Positions 1 to 9,727 of a stretch of 64,000 nt of DNA are shown piece by piece; positions within the stretch are counted from its first letter, which is position 1; the number at the start of each line of letters is the position of its first letter. A program made the translations under genes and the position numbers. The stretch is from Phytoseiulus persimilis (Eukaryota > Arthropoda > Arachnida > Mesostigmata > Phytoseiidae). Below the pieces are notes generated by a model that saw only the letters and a list, made by a program, of their open reading frames with translations, was not told where the DNA came from and searched no databases. The DNA is taken from the NCBI GenBank assembly GCA_037576195.1, contig CM075101.1:43338001-43402000 (forward strand). Direction: 5' to 3'.

Positions 1-202
1 GCATTGATTGAGGTTGACAAACATTGGTTCTAAGCAGGGAACGAACAAGAAGAAAACGCCATTAGATTCTGATCGACAACAAGGTCGTGAGATCTCATGA
101 TCGGAGAATTGACTGCAGATGACATTGCCTTCTCCTGAATTTTGTTGCTTCTTTTAGTTTAGCTCATCGCTCTTTGATTCTTCAGGCCTTTCGAAGAACT
201 TT

Positions 203-481
203 AGCTCATATCAGAGTGCATTCGGGACATTTAAGCTCATATCAGAGCGCATTCAGGACATTTCAGCTCATAACAGAGCGCAATCATGACATTTCAGCTT
301 ATTTATGAGCGCATTCAGGACATTCCAGCTCATAACAGAGCGCAATCAGGACATTCCAGCTCATAACAGAGCGCAATCAGGACATTTCAGCTTATTTATG
401 AGCGCATTCAGGACATTCCAGCTCATAACAGAGCGCAATCAGGACATTTCAGCTTATTTATGAGCGCATTCAGGACATTTT
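203..481. repeat. 31-bp minisatellite, nine units
   Basis: A motif beginning AGCT recurs every 31 bases exactly, at 203, 234, 265, 296, 327, 358, 389, 420 and 451. Two unit types mix: one reads AGCTCATAACAGAGCGCA and the other AGCTTATTTATGAGCGCA. Units at 296, 389 and 451 are the second type. There are no spacers between units. No coding function is apparent. Confidence 0.93.
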
Positions 482-1097
482 ACATTCTCGCACATCTTCC
501 GGTGCTTCCAAATCAGGGCCCTTCCGGCGGCTTGCATCCGGGCGTCGAAGCATGGTCTCGCATTATTCGACTTCCCATAACTTCGAATACCCATTGCGGC
601 TCGGGCCGCAATGAGTCCATTACCGCGTTCTCCAGAAGGTGCGAACCACTCGGCGACTTGGAGTCGGTGAAAGAGCCATTTAAGGTCAGAGAGTTAGGAC
701 TTCAGGACTCGTGATGTTCAGGGGAATATTTCGACAAAAATGTTCCTTCGAGTTCTGACTCAGTTCTGAGATCTCGACACATCGAGGTCAGTATCGAGAG
801 TTCGGAGCTCACAGGAACATTCCTTTCGGAATGTTTCCCGCAGAATCAGTGGATCCGGAAACGAAACTTCCAGCCTTCGTGCTTCGCCGCACGGCGAGCG
901 GCACCAATTTCTTCCGACTGAGTCCACAGTTCCTTTCAGAGGAGCCCTGCGGGACCTCGGTAACATCCCAGGCTCGCTTGGGTAAAAGTAAAGTCAGGAG
1001 AGTCGGTTCTCACTCTCCCGGAAATACGACCGAATGAGAGCTATCGCGGATGTCTTACGTAGTGCAGCCTCAATGATCAGTCTCGAGAAATTCACTC
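482..1097. other. Unassigned stretch left of the Tc5-like element
   Basis: Short open frames on both strands overlap one another and show no recognisable domain. No repeat, RNA gene or splice structure could be supported here. Confidence 0.4.
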
Positions 1098-1100
1098 TTA

Positions 1101-1484
1101 CAAGGAGTGTGCACTATCTGTCCCACGCCGATTTTTATGATACATACATGGGCATGTAGGGTGCGTCGGGGGTAACATAGTGGCGTATGGGACTTTTCCC
1201 CATACGGCCCTGGGGCCTAGAAAAATGAAGATGAAATTCGTGAAATCATCTATTTTCATCATCATCACATCTCTTGGCCCCACTCTGAAGTTACCTTCTC
1301 ATGGTTTTTCGGTCTCGAAACGGGTCAGAATCGAAAGTTCATTCCCAGGCGTATGCGTCATCGGGAGACGTCATTTGGAAAAATAATCGAGGACCGATTT
1401 AGTATTCTTCTAGTTACAGCCTAAAAGACGGAACGGATGGTATGAGGTGGAGCAAAAGTAGCTTTATGGATGGATTCAGTGAGA
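1101..1484. repeat. Left terminal inverted repeat of Tc5-like element
   Basis: This arm matches 3292-3675 in reverse complement with scattered mismatches. It begins CAAGGAGTGTGC directly after the TTA target duplicate and contains a CATCATCATCACATC simple stretch. The similarity ends just before the transposase stop codon. Confidence 0.92.
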
Positions 1485-1492
1485 GTTCCGGA

Positions 1493-3163
1493 TCAAGCAA
1501 AACCTGAGTGGTAATGATAATCCACGAAGAAACATCTTACACAGAGGATCCGCTCACAATATGCACATTTGATGAACGGGAAATATGAACATTCGGAACT
1601 GGAACATGGTTCAGCGAACGAGAACAGCTTTTCCGATAGGCTCGGAAACGGTATTGCTGGCACCAGGAAGCCCGCTTCACGCCAGCCGCAGAGCCACATC
1701 GGTCGGAAGGACGGGTGCTGAAACTGGTTGTAGATCAGCGAGTGCAGTTTCAAGACGTCGTTTCGCTGGTTCACACGATAGTCATAGTAGGCGCATCGTG
1801 CCGTCAATCGTTTCGCGAAGTACTTCCACTGCATGAAGCAGTAGATATCCAGGGGCTGGATCAGACTCGTTGCGCCCTTCGGGAAGATCTTGAGCATGAT
1901 CTCTTTGTGAGGAAGGCTATACAATTGGGAATCTGAATGACCGCCCCAAGAATCCACGTAGAGCACGCATCTGGGAGAAGGCAGACGGTTGACGACATCG
2001 CTGAAGACGTGCTCACACCAGGTCCGAACGAGGCCTTTGTTTAATTTCCCAGATTCCGAGCACGTTATGAAAAGGTTGGGGTAATTCGGCAACGACGCTG
2101 ACACTATCGGGCCGAAAGCACCGCTCGGCTCCTGTAGATTCACGTACAGCTTCCCAACCAGCTCGCCGCTCATGCTCAGAATCGGCTGTATCGTGTAACT
2201 ATGGGTGAGAGCGTTCAGAGAATTCGCGGTGGCAATCGTGTGTCGTTCGCCGGTGTGGGTCAAGGTCCTGTCGGTATGTACTATGTAGTTGAATGGAGAC
2301 TGATCCGTATTGAAAACTTCAGTCGGATCGAAGTGAGGTAAGACGTTATCCTGATTGTCGAGAACCATCTCCACCGCTTGGTTTTGGATTTCTTCGCGGT
2401 TCTGTTGGTGTCGATAGGTCACGAACTTGGTGATTTTCCGTGAAGAAATGCGGTAGGTCTCTTTGAATTTGTTGACCCAACGAAGTGACGCGGTGAAAGT
2501 CGTCAGGTTTAGAGCTCTGCTCTCACTCAAAGCCCAGATTCGGATGTCACTGTCATGGACAATGTCTCCTCTGGCTCGAGCGGTGTCAAAAGTCTCCTTG
2601 CAGAATTGGGCCAGTTGAATGTATCGTTCCCGTCGAGTTCCAAGATTGTCTCTGTATTTTCTGAATCTCGCCAGATATTTCCGATCCAAAACTCTTGGAA
2701 ATCGGTGCTTGAGCGTGGAGAAGGCGTGGCTTGGATGCTCTTCGTTGTATTTGAGCACTTTGCAAACATAATCGTACGAAAAAAAATCGAACCCTTCCTG
2801 GTGCTCTTCGAAAACTGGTATGAAATCTTCGTCGACAACATTTGATTCGTAAAGTTCTTCATCTCGCTCGATGGTGAACGCGTCCTCGTCGTGGCAAATT
2901 TGCATTGTCTCGAACAGAGCATCCACGATACGTATTGCCATGGCGTCGCTGCTCCTCGGGAATGAAAATGCGCTCAGGTCCATCGCAGCCAACTTTTCTT
3001 TCATGAGAAACAGCAGCCTGTTTGCGTTGAGATTATCACGCTGCATTTCCCGAAATTCCGCAAAACGCTGATAGAATTCACGAGCACGAATCTCGGAGCA
3101 CTGACTGGTACGAACAGAACCGAACCGACAATGAGTGTTCGTCCCCATGGAAGTTGGTGACAT
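1493..3163 (-). CDS. Tc5/pogo-type DDD transposase
   Basis: The 556-residue protein would bind the element ends and catalyse cut-and-paste transposition in the nucleus. The DDE_1-type catalytic core is visible: NTDQS (Asp about 287), YVDSWGGH (Asp about 404) and QPLD (Asp about 439), a DD34D-like spacing with the QPLD signature of pogo/Tc5 enzymes. Residues about 135-250 are basic and helix-rich, as expected for the DNA-binding region. The C-terminus has Cys pairs (CAYC, CVRC) resembling a small zinc finger. The ATG at 3161-3163 gives a length close to the Tc5 family. No stop or frameshift interrupts it. Tc5-like assignment rests on the TTA duplication, the CAAGG ends and this core; activity is inferred, not shown. 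Confidence 0.88.
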   Translation of the reverse strand: MSPTSMGTNTHCRFGSVRTSQCSEIRAREFYQRFAEFREMQRDNLNANRLLFLMKEKLAAMDLSAFSFPRSSDAMAIRIVDALFETMQICHDEDAFTIERDEELYESNVVDEDFIPVFEEHQEGFDFFSYDYVCKVLKYNEEHPSHAFSTLKHRFPRVLDRKYLARFRKYRDNLGTRRERYIQLAQFCKETFDTARARGDIVHDSDIRIWALSESRALNLTTFTASLRWVNKFKETYRISSRKITKFVTYRHQQNREEIQNQAVEMVLDNQDNVLPHFDPTEVFNTDQSPFNYIVHTDRTLTHTGERHTIATANSLNALTHSYTIQPILSMSGELVGKLYVNLQEPSGAFGPIVSASLPNYPNLFITCSESGKLNKGLVRTWCEHVFSDVVNRLPSPRCVLYVDSWGGHSDSQLYSLPHKEIMLKIFPKGATSLIQPLDIYCFMQWKYFAKRLTARCAYYDYRVNQRNDVLKLHSLIYNQFQHPSFRPMWLCGWREAGFLVPAIPFPSLSEKLFSFAEPCSSSECSYFPFIKCAYCERILCVRCFFVDYHYHSGFA

Positions 3164-3291
3164 CAGCGGAAAGATCGTCGGAATCTCAAGTGGAGTTGGC
3201 AGAGCGAGGATCGTCGGATCCGATGTGAGTCAGAACAACCAGCGGGGCCTCCGCCTATGTGGAGTAGACATCTCGGTTCCCAATTCTTTAT

Positions 3292-3675
3292 TCACTGAAT
3301 CCATCCATGAAGCTACTCTTGCTCCACCTCATACCATCCGTTCCGTTTTTTAGGCTGTAACTAGAAGAATACTAAATCGGTCCTCGATTATTTTTCCAAA
3401 TGACGTCTCCCGATGTGACGCATACGCCTGGGAATGAACTTTCGATTCTGACCCGTTTCGAGACCGAAAAACCATGAGAAGGTCACTTTAGAGTGGGGCC
3501 AAGAGATGTGATGATGATGAAAATAGATGATTTCACGAATTTCATCTTCATTTTTCTAGGCCCCAGGGCCGTATGGGGAAAAGTCCCATACGCCACTATG
3601 TTACCCCCGACGCACCCTACATGCCCATGTATGTATCATAAAAATCGGGGTGGGACAGATAGTGCACACTCCTTG
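3292..3675. repeat. Right terminal inverted repeat of Tc5-like element
   Basis: Reverse complement partner of 1101-1484. It ends GCACACTCCTTG immediately before the second TTA. Any transposase promoter should lie in or just inside this arm, because the gene reads leftward from it. Confidence 0.92.
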
Positions 3676-3725
3676 TTAGCGATTTCAATGTCTCAAGAAC
3701 AATGAAGGATCAAGCGGCAACGGGA

Positions 3726-5090
3726 TGAACCGAATTCGAAAAGCAAAGAATCGTTCGGAAAGACGGTTTGCAAAGAGTAAAGGATTGGCCGCGTCGCGTT
3801 CGGAATCCGCTGGCCGCAAGCAGCAGCCAGGCGAATCCATGAGAGGATTCGTGAGCGTGTTGGAACGGCTCCAAAGAGGTGTAAGTTTCCGATCACCGCT
3901 GAAGAAGCGATAATAACGCAACTGATCGTCAATACGTCCTGCGCCGAAATAAGGGAGCAAAAGATGCTGCTCAAGGAAACCGAAGATTCCGAGGAGACGA
4001 TGGAAATCGCCGCGCAAGCCGAAAAAAAAAACAAGAATACAGCCGAAATCAACGAAATCCATGTGGCCGGATGTTCTGCAGACCGAGGAAGCCTCGCGAC
4101 GTCAAGAGGACAAACGCCGAAGTTCAGATCGGCTGTCAGAAGATGCGGTCGATGCGACAGTGACAAGCATGAAACGCGAACTACAAAATGCCAGGCACGC
4201 GTCGCGACGTGTTTCGGCGGCAAGAAAACGGGACATTTTATCCGTGTGTGTGGGAAACAGGATGAACGCGGAATCAACCTCGTGGAGTCATTGCTGCCAC
4301 CGATCGCTACGCCGGAGGAGTGTTGGAACCACTCTTTGCCGGAACGGGAAGCCACGATAGCCCGCAAGATTGAACGTGAGAATAAAGTACCGATCTATCA
4401 ACTGTCTTCTCGCTCTCAGCAGGTAGTAAGGGAATATCATGTGCAAGCCAGAGTAGGCAGCTTCCAGGTTAATTTGACGATAGACACAGGTGCTGCAGTT
4501 TCAATAATCAATGTGACGGAATTCGGAAGCTGTGTATCAGTGTTAGATAGAGCTACGCTTATGCTGAAAGCTTTTGGAGGGGAAATGATCGAAGTCCTGG
4601 TAGTGTATCCAGGAACAGTCGTATTTAGGGGGAGAATTCTACGTGGTGCGCTCGGGGAAATCGATCCAGGATAGAGACACGATGGCAAGATTGGAAACAA
4701 ACATCGATTGCGCAATGGGTCATCACGCTGGGCGCGTGGGCTGGGTGTTGCGAAAACGTTTCTGGACTTGTTCGAGGAACGGCTTGGGGAGTGGGAGGAT
4801 TCAAGCATGTGGTATAGTCAAAGAAAAATGCCCCATCAGTCCAGCAAAATGGCAGAAGACTGCCCTTAACGGCGAGGGAGAGGGTTTTGAAAGAGATCAG
4901 GATATTGGAAGGGAGCGATGTTCAATCGAACGAATCGAGGCGTCTGAGCGGGTGTCCGCGATGGTAGTGGTAAATCGCAAGGTTGGCCGGGTGAGGCACC
5001 GAAAGCGGGAAATGCATTGTCGGCATCCCACCAGGTTGAGGTGGCAAAAGAGTCGCAAGATTTGCCCCCCCAAAACTCTTCGATGATATT
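3726..5090 (+). pseudogene. Decayed Ty3/gypsy gag, protease and RT start
   Basis: From about 3845 the translation resembles the end of a gypsy gag. The open stretch 3964-4674 then carries a Cys/His knuckle-like region (CGRC and CFGGKKTGHFIRVC) followed by a retropepsin core, LTIDTGAAVSIIN, near 4470-4510. Past 4674 the frame breaks. Between about 4855 and 4990 two different frames carry the N-terminal gypsy reverse transcriptase pattern (LPLTARERVLKEI, then IERIEASERVSAMVVV). The catalytic RT core is missing, and no LTRs were found. This is a 5' scrap of a retroelement, unrelated in sequence to the gypsy copy at 23-29 kb as far as can be seen. Confidence 0.75.
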
Positions 5091-5700
5091 GGGAAGGGTG
5101 GATTATATTGTACTTTGATGGACGAAAAAGTTCCACAAAGATTCAGTCTCATCAGGAAAATTCTCACAGGTTTGAAAACCATGTTGATTGCGTCATGAAA
5201 ATCTCGAGACGATGATCATCATCATCATAATCACATCCTTGCCCCCCCCCCCCCAAAAAGAAAGCTGGGTACGCCCCTGCCCTGGAGCCCATAACTCCCT
5301 CCCGAAAATTCGGGACAGTCGGCCCAGCCGTTCAAAAGTTATGATTTTCCGGCGTTTCCGTCTGCTGTGCCCTCCCCTCAGACTGGCCAGTATTTGTCAA
5401 GTAGTCAAGTCCAATCGCTGATGTCCTAGTCGTCTGCTAGCCGGGCGTTTCAGACACGTTTTGCGAGCTCTGAAAAGGTGCGTGAAAGTGTCGAAAAGAT
5501 CGGAGCGATACCCCCTCGGTTCCCCTTAGTGAAAACAATCCACACCCCGTGCACCCCCACGGAGCGGAAGTTACCCGAGAAACGACCGAATAGTGGAAAT
5601 ACTCGCGAAAAGTTCAGTAGCTGTCAGAAGTACAACGTGCGAATAAGATCCCGACACACCCTGGTTACAGTAGTACTGACTGGGATTCCATACTGCTGGA
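5091..5700. other. Unassigned stretch with short simple repeats
   Basis: It contains an ATCATC-rich stretch near 5212-5235 and a 13-base C run at 5242-5254. A weak resemblance to the inner part of the Tc5-like inverted repeat (CATCATCATAATCACATC then CCCC) is present but too short to call. No gene was recognised. Confidence 0.4.
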
Positions 5701-5715
5701 AAGCTCGGTTCTTGT

Positions 5716-6266
5716 CGGTTAGGCGGGTAGCGAGTTGCTGCTAGCCGTAGCAGACGAAAGCGGCCCGCTGGCGTCGCGGAAAGCGAGACAGGGGACTCGA
5801 ACTGACGAGCGCGCGGAGTCAAGCAAAAAGACTGACAGCAAGTGGCCTAATGGCAATGCGGGGGGATTGAGTGAGGTTAGGTATCTGGCGAGCGAGCGGA
5901 GCGATGCGAGCAGACTGATAGCACGTGGCCCGATCGCAGTGCGGGGGGATTGGGTGAGGTTAGGTTAGGTTCCTGGCGAGCGAGCGAAGCGACGCGAGCA
6001 GACTGACAGCAAGTGGCCTGACGGCAGTGCGGGGGGATTGGGTAAGGTTAGGTTAGGTTAGGTTTCTGGCGAGTGAGCGAACCGACAGCAAGCGGCCTCA
6101 GGGCAGTGCGGGGGATTGCGTGAGACCCATACTTATTCTCTACGCAAAATCCAGTGCCTGGTAAGTCTCTTTGGAGTCTCTCCTCTCTCATTTCCGTCTC
6201 CCACTCGCCAACTCGGCATGCCGGCGTTTCGTGTTTTGTTGTTTTTATTCGAAACCCGCCTAACCG
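5716..6266. mobile_element. Dispersed repeat, copy A, with 13-bp inverted ends
   Basis: The copy starts CGGTTAGGCGGGT (5716-5728) and ends with its perfect reverse complement ACCCGCCTAACCG (6254-6266). Inside are tandem units of 88-93 bp that begin CTGGCGAG at 5885, 5973 and 6066 and end with GGTTA pentamers. A second copy lies at about 31735-32180. The inverted ends and dispersal suggest a non-autonomous DNA transposon, but no target duplication was identified. Confidence 0.6.
5865..6066. repeat. 88-93 bp tandem units carrying 1, 2 and 3 GGTTA pentamers
   Basis: Successive units end in one, two and three copies of AGGTT (the TTAGG arthropod telomere pentamer read on the minus strand). Unit length grows by about 5 bp from the first interval to the second, matching one added pentamer. 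Confidence 0.8.
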
Positions 6267-6565
6267 AAAAATTCCGAAAGCTCAACGAGACTTCTCCGTG
6301 GGGACTTCTCGCCAAACAGTACCTATTGTAAACAACGGAACGTTCTACTTGAGAGCTTCCGAGAACTAGGGTGCAAGAGATTAGAAACCTGGCGTTCACC
6401 CCGGGCCAGCTTAAGCTAGATCCCGCATTTGACTACTGTGACAAATGCGAGGAGAAACTGATGGACTCGGGGATGGGACCGAATGATTTTCCGATGTTGA
6501 AACGCTATGATTGCCTGATGAACGAGCGCCAGGCGCTCTTGAACGAGCCATCAGCTGCTCTATAC

Positions 6566-7490
6566 TATACCAGCCGGCCTTTGGCCGACTGGGGTCGGCC
6601 GCGCTGTGCGCGGTTGGACGGCGCTTCGTGGCATCGAAGCACTTTTCACCATCTTCACTGGGTCAGCATCATGGTTTTGAAAAGTATGGTTAAATTGGTC
6701 TCGTGATCACCCCTCCAGATCCGGAGAAGTATGGTCAGATTGGTCTCGAAATCACCTCTCCAGACTTGGAAAAGTATGGTCAGATTGGTCTCGGAATCAC
6801 CCCTCCAGGGTTGGAAAGTGATGGTCAGATTGGTCCCGGAATCACCTCTCCAGAGTTGGAAAGTAATGATCAGATTGGTCTCGGAATCGCCCCTCCAGAG
6901 TTGGGAAGTAATGGTCAGATTGGTCCCGGAATCACCCCTCCATAGTTGGGAGGTAATGATCAGATCGGTCTCGGAATCACCCCTCCAGAGTTGGAAAGTA
7001 ATGGTCAGATTGGTCTCGGAATCACCCCTCCAGAGTTGGAAAGTGATGGTCAGAATGGTCCCGGAAGCACCCCTCCAGGCTCGGGAAGTGATGCTCAGAT
7101 TGGTCTCGGAATCACTCCTCCAGTGTTGGGAAGTAATGCTCAGATTGGTCCCGGAATCACCCTTCCAGAGTTGGGAAGTATTGGCTAGATTGGTCCCGGA
7201 ATCACCCCTCCATAGTTGGAAAGTAATGGCCAGATTGGTCCCGGAATCACCCCTCCATAGTTGGAAAGTAATGGCCAGATTGATCCCGGAATCATCCCTC
7301 CAGGCTTGGGAAGTAATGGTCAGATCGGTTCCGGAATCACCCCTCCAGCTTTTTAAAAGCATAGTCAGATTGGTTCCGGAATCACCTCTCCAGCTTTTGG
7401 AAAGTATAGTCAGACTCGTACCGGAATCACCTCTCCAGACTCGGGAGAGTATGTCCTGATTGGTCCCAGAATCACCTTCATGTCTTCCAG
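6566..7490 (-). mobile_element. Helitron-like relic, copy 1 (5' end missing)
   Basis: The left edge holds a hairpin-forming CCGGCCTTTGGCCG, the counterpart of the terminal hairpin of the copy at 35377-36474. It is followed by the same unique stretch (ACTGGGTCAGCATCATGG at 6659-6676) and the same 45-bp minisatellite, all in inverse orientation relative to copy 2. The TCTATATA-type 5' end seen in copy 2 is absent here, apparently cut off near the start of the LINE. The Helitron assignment is by analogy with copy 2. Confidence 0.45.
6680..7480. repeat. 45-bp minisatellite, array 1 (about 17-18 units)
   Basis: The word CAGATTGGT recurs every 45 bases (6736, 6781, 6826, 6871 and onward), embedded in a unit containing GGAATCACCCCTCCAG. 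Because 45 is divisible by three, several frames on both strands stay open for 80-240 codons and give repetitive translations. These are repeat artefacts, not genes. Confidence 0.95.
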
Positions 7491-7589
7491 AAAAAGTGCG
7501 GACAAACTGACAATCTGACAGACTAAGCCGATCATATATAGTAAGGATAAGGATATAGTGGCATCAGCGTGAAATATCGGAGAGAGATG

Positions 7590-8780
7590 GCGATCTGGCT
7601 TGCCTCAGAGCGACTGTCGCTGGGGTACAGTCAGAGAATGCAAAACTCCAAGAGGAGTTGAAGCAGGCCATCAGCATCAACCCTGTACTGCATAGAACAC
7701 CACCGTCTAAAGAGGTCTACACGGGACCAATTGTCATGGTGGTTAAAGATCGGCAATGTGCCGATCTGATACCGGCGGAAATAAGCTCGCACAGGATGCT
7801 CAACCGATACAATGGGCTGAAATCGCGGGTGTTTCCAGTGACTTCCACTGCAGAGCTTTGCGAGAAGGCGAAGGTAGAGCTGGAGAAACCTGGAATCACC
7901 TGTGCAGCCACAGTCATAGTGTGGGGTGGGTAGGGGGTTTTCAAAGAGGCCTCCTACGACAGGAGAGAAGCCGTATCGGAGGCACAGCAAGCACTATCCA
8001 ACCTGAGTAAACACCGGAAAATCAACAAACTGATCTATACTACATTTTACGTAGATCCAAAAATCTATGTCCACTTGGTGTTCATAGACGATTTGTTGAC
8101 CGCGCTGAAGGATGAGATCGAGACGATCGATCTTAGATATATCTCCGAACGCCACTCGTCACCAACAGACGGGGGTTGGAGTAAGACTGGGGCCATCCAG
8201 GCCACGTTGAGTATGAGCCGTCGAATATGCGAGGGCCTCAACCTGGCCCCGGTCGAGATCGATAAGTTCTTATCCGAGAGCGGAACAAGGTTGGCGAAGG
8301 GAAAGCCGGAACCGACGGAAGACAAGATCGGGGAGTAGGTCCCTTCAACCTCCTCGGAAACTCGACGGAACGTACTTCCTCCAGCGAGAGCCGGACTCTC
8401 CAGAGGGTATCCGGGTCCCTCAGACAACCCTAACCCCGGGAAGCTTCAGGAAACCCCGAAGGAACGCCAACCTCAAAACCCCTCCCGCCCTCAGGGAGCG
8501 GGGAAAAAGAGAAATAGTGGTGACCTCTCATTCGAAGGGGCCTGCAGCAACCAGAAAAAGGTCAAGCCACAGGGGCCGAACCAAAAAGGGAAGAACCGAA
8601 AACCGACTGAAGCGACGTGGAAGGAGCATGAAGCTCCCCCGCCAGCTTCCGCGCCGCAGAGGAAGGCAAGCAAGGACGAGGACAGCACCCAGCTGTCCGA
8701 AGCCCTTAAACAATTCTTTGGACAACCGCCGTCCTAACCAAACCGGCCCCAGAGGCCACCACCGAAGGTGGGCGCAATGA
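7590..8780 (+). pseudogene. LINE ORF1 remnant
   Basis: Two plus-strand stretches look coding: 7658-7933 (after EELKQAISINPVL) and 8075-8338 (FIDDLLTALKDEIETIDL, then GGWSKTGAIQATLSM). A Lys/Arg/Pro-rich frame follows at 8517-8780. The first two are in different frames, so the gene is broken. I see no CCHC zinc knuckle. The position just before the endonuclease is the reason for calling it ORF1; by itself it resembles no family I recognise. Confidence 0.5.
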
Positions 8781-9652
8781 ATGAATTTTCCCACTCGAAA
8801 ATTGGTTTTTCCAATATGCAGGGGGCAAGAATGTGGGGAAATGGGAGAGTCTACGCAGAGAGCTCCCAGAAGAGAAGGATGATGTAATGTCAAACCGACA
8901 TGATATTATATCATTATCCGAAACCCATCTAATGAACATAGAAGAACCGCCTCATATAGAGGAGTTCTCATTCTATGGAAGCAACAGAAAAAGACCCTCT
9001 GGTAATAAATCATCCGGCGGAAAGGGTATCCTCATGCGATCCGCCGTGCGTGACGTACACTGGACCCAGCACGGGAAAAGATTTCGTTGCTATGGGCACG
9101 GAGATAAACGGACAACACTGGATCATGATCTCCGTATACCTAGCCATGACCGATCTGAAATCGAATAAAGGCCGATTCAAACGAATTGGCGAGATCATTC
9201 GAGATATGGTATCGGAAGAAAACAAGTTGCTGATTGCGGGGAACATGGATGACCACCTACAACAACTTGACGGGAGAATAGACGGTCGAGGCAAACTCCT
9301 AGCAGAGCTAGCAGAAAAATACGACCTCACAATTCTAAACCTTTCGGAAAAATGTGGGAGAAAGACCACTCCAAGACAAGGCGGTATCTCATCTACACTC
9401 GATTATGTACTATGCAACACATCCGCACTCAGGGATGTGATCGACATGCACATAGACGAGGACAAAGAACCCCTTCATTGGAGTGACCACAACCTCAGAA
9501 CCATACAGATGGGCAGGGATAGGAGCAACGTTCAAGGCACGAGTGGAAGTGATAAGGTGGAAGAAAGCGGCGAAAATGGTGTTAAACCAATTGGAGACTC
9601 GAGATCGATCAATGAGATCGACAACATATGGGGCTCTGATAGACACCGTTAG
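8780..9652 (+). pseudogene. LINE ORF2: AP-like endonuclease part
   Basis: The region would nick target DNA to prime reverse transcription. Visible family features are IISLSETHL (the catalytic-Glu block) near 8905-8935, GNMDDHLQQLDGR at the usual GDFN..H position near 9240, and LHWSDHN near 9474-9492, the SDH end of the exonuclease-endonuclease-phosphatase fold. The first block and the rest sit in different frames (8833-9168 and 8975-9652), so at least one frameshift is present. GDFN reads GNMD here, a further sign of decay. Confidence 0.78.
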
Positions 9653-9727
9653 AACTGCGATAACCAAATCCACCAAACTCGTGAATCTCGACACGGAACG
9701 AAAAGTTTCCTCCACTGAATTATCGCC

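Larger units (their letters stand above)
1101..3675 (-). mobile_element. Complete Tc5-like DNA transposon
   Basis: The ends are long terminal inverted repeats of about 384 bp (1101-1484 and 3292-3675), starting CAAGGAGTGTGCACTATCTG. The element is flanked by TTA at 1098-1100 and again at 3676-3678, which fits the TNA target duplication known for the Tc5 branch of the pogo/Tc1 superfamily. The 2,575-bp element carries one transposase gene on the minus strand, whose stop lies just inside the left inverted repeat. The two arms are similar but not identical; for example one reads CATCGGGAGACG and the other has CATCGGGAGACG with CACATCGG variants. Intact ends plus an open transposase make it a candidate autonomous element. 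Confidence 0.92.

Noticed and set aside
203..481. CRISPR-like regular repeats
   Set aside because: Units are directly adjacent with no unique spacers, no cas genes are present, and the genome is eukaryotic.
2527..2922. 131-codon minus-strand frame
   Set aside because: It overlaps the Tc5-like transposase in another frame and has no independent support.
5190..5270. Solo fragment of the Tc5-like inverted repeat
   Set aside because: Similarity is limited to ATC-rich simple sequence and a C run.
6703..7459. Long open frames (up to 242 codons) on both strands
   Set aside because: The 45-bp unit is a multiple of three, so frames stay open automatically. The translation is pure repetition.
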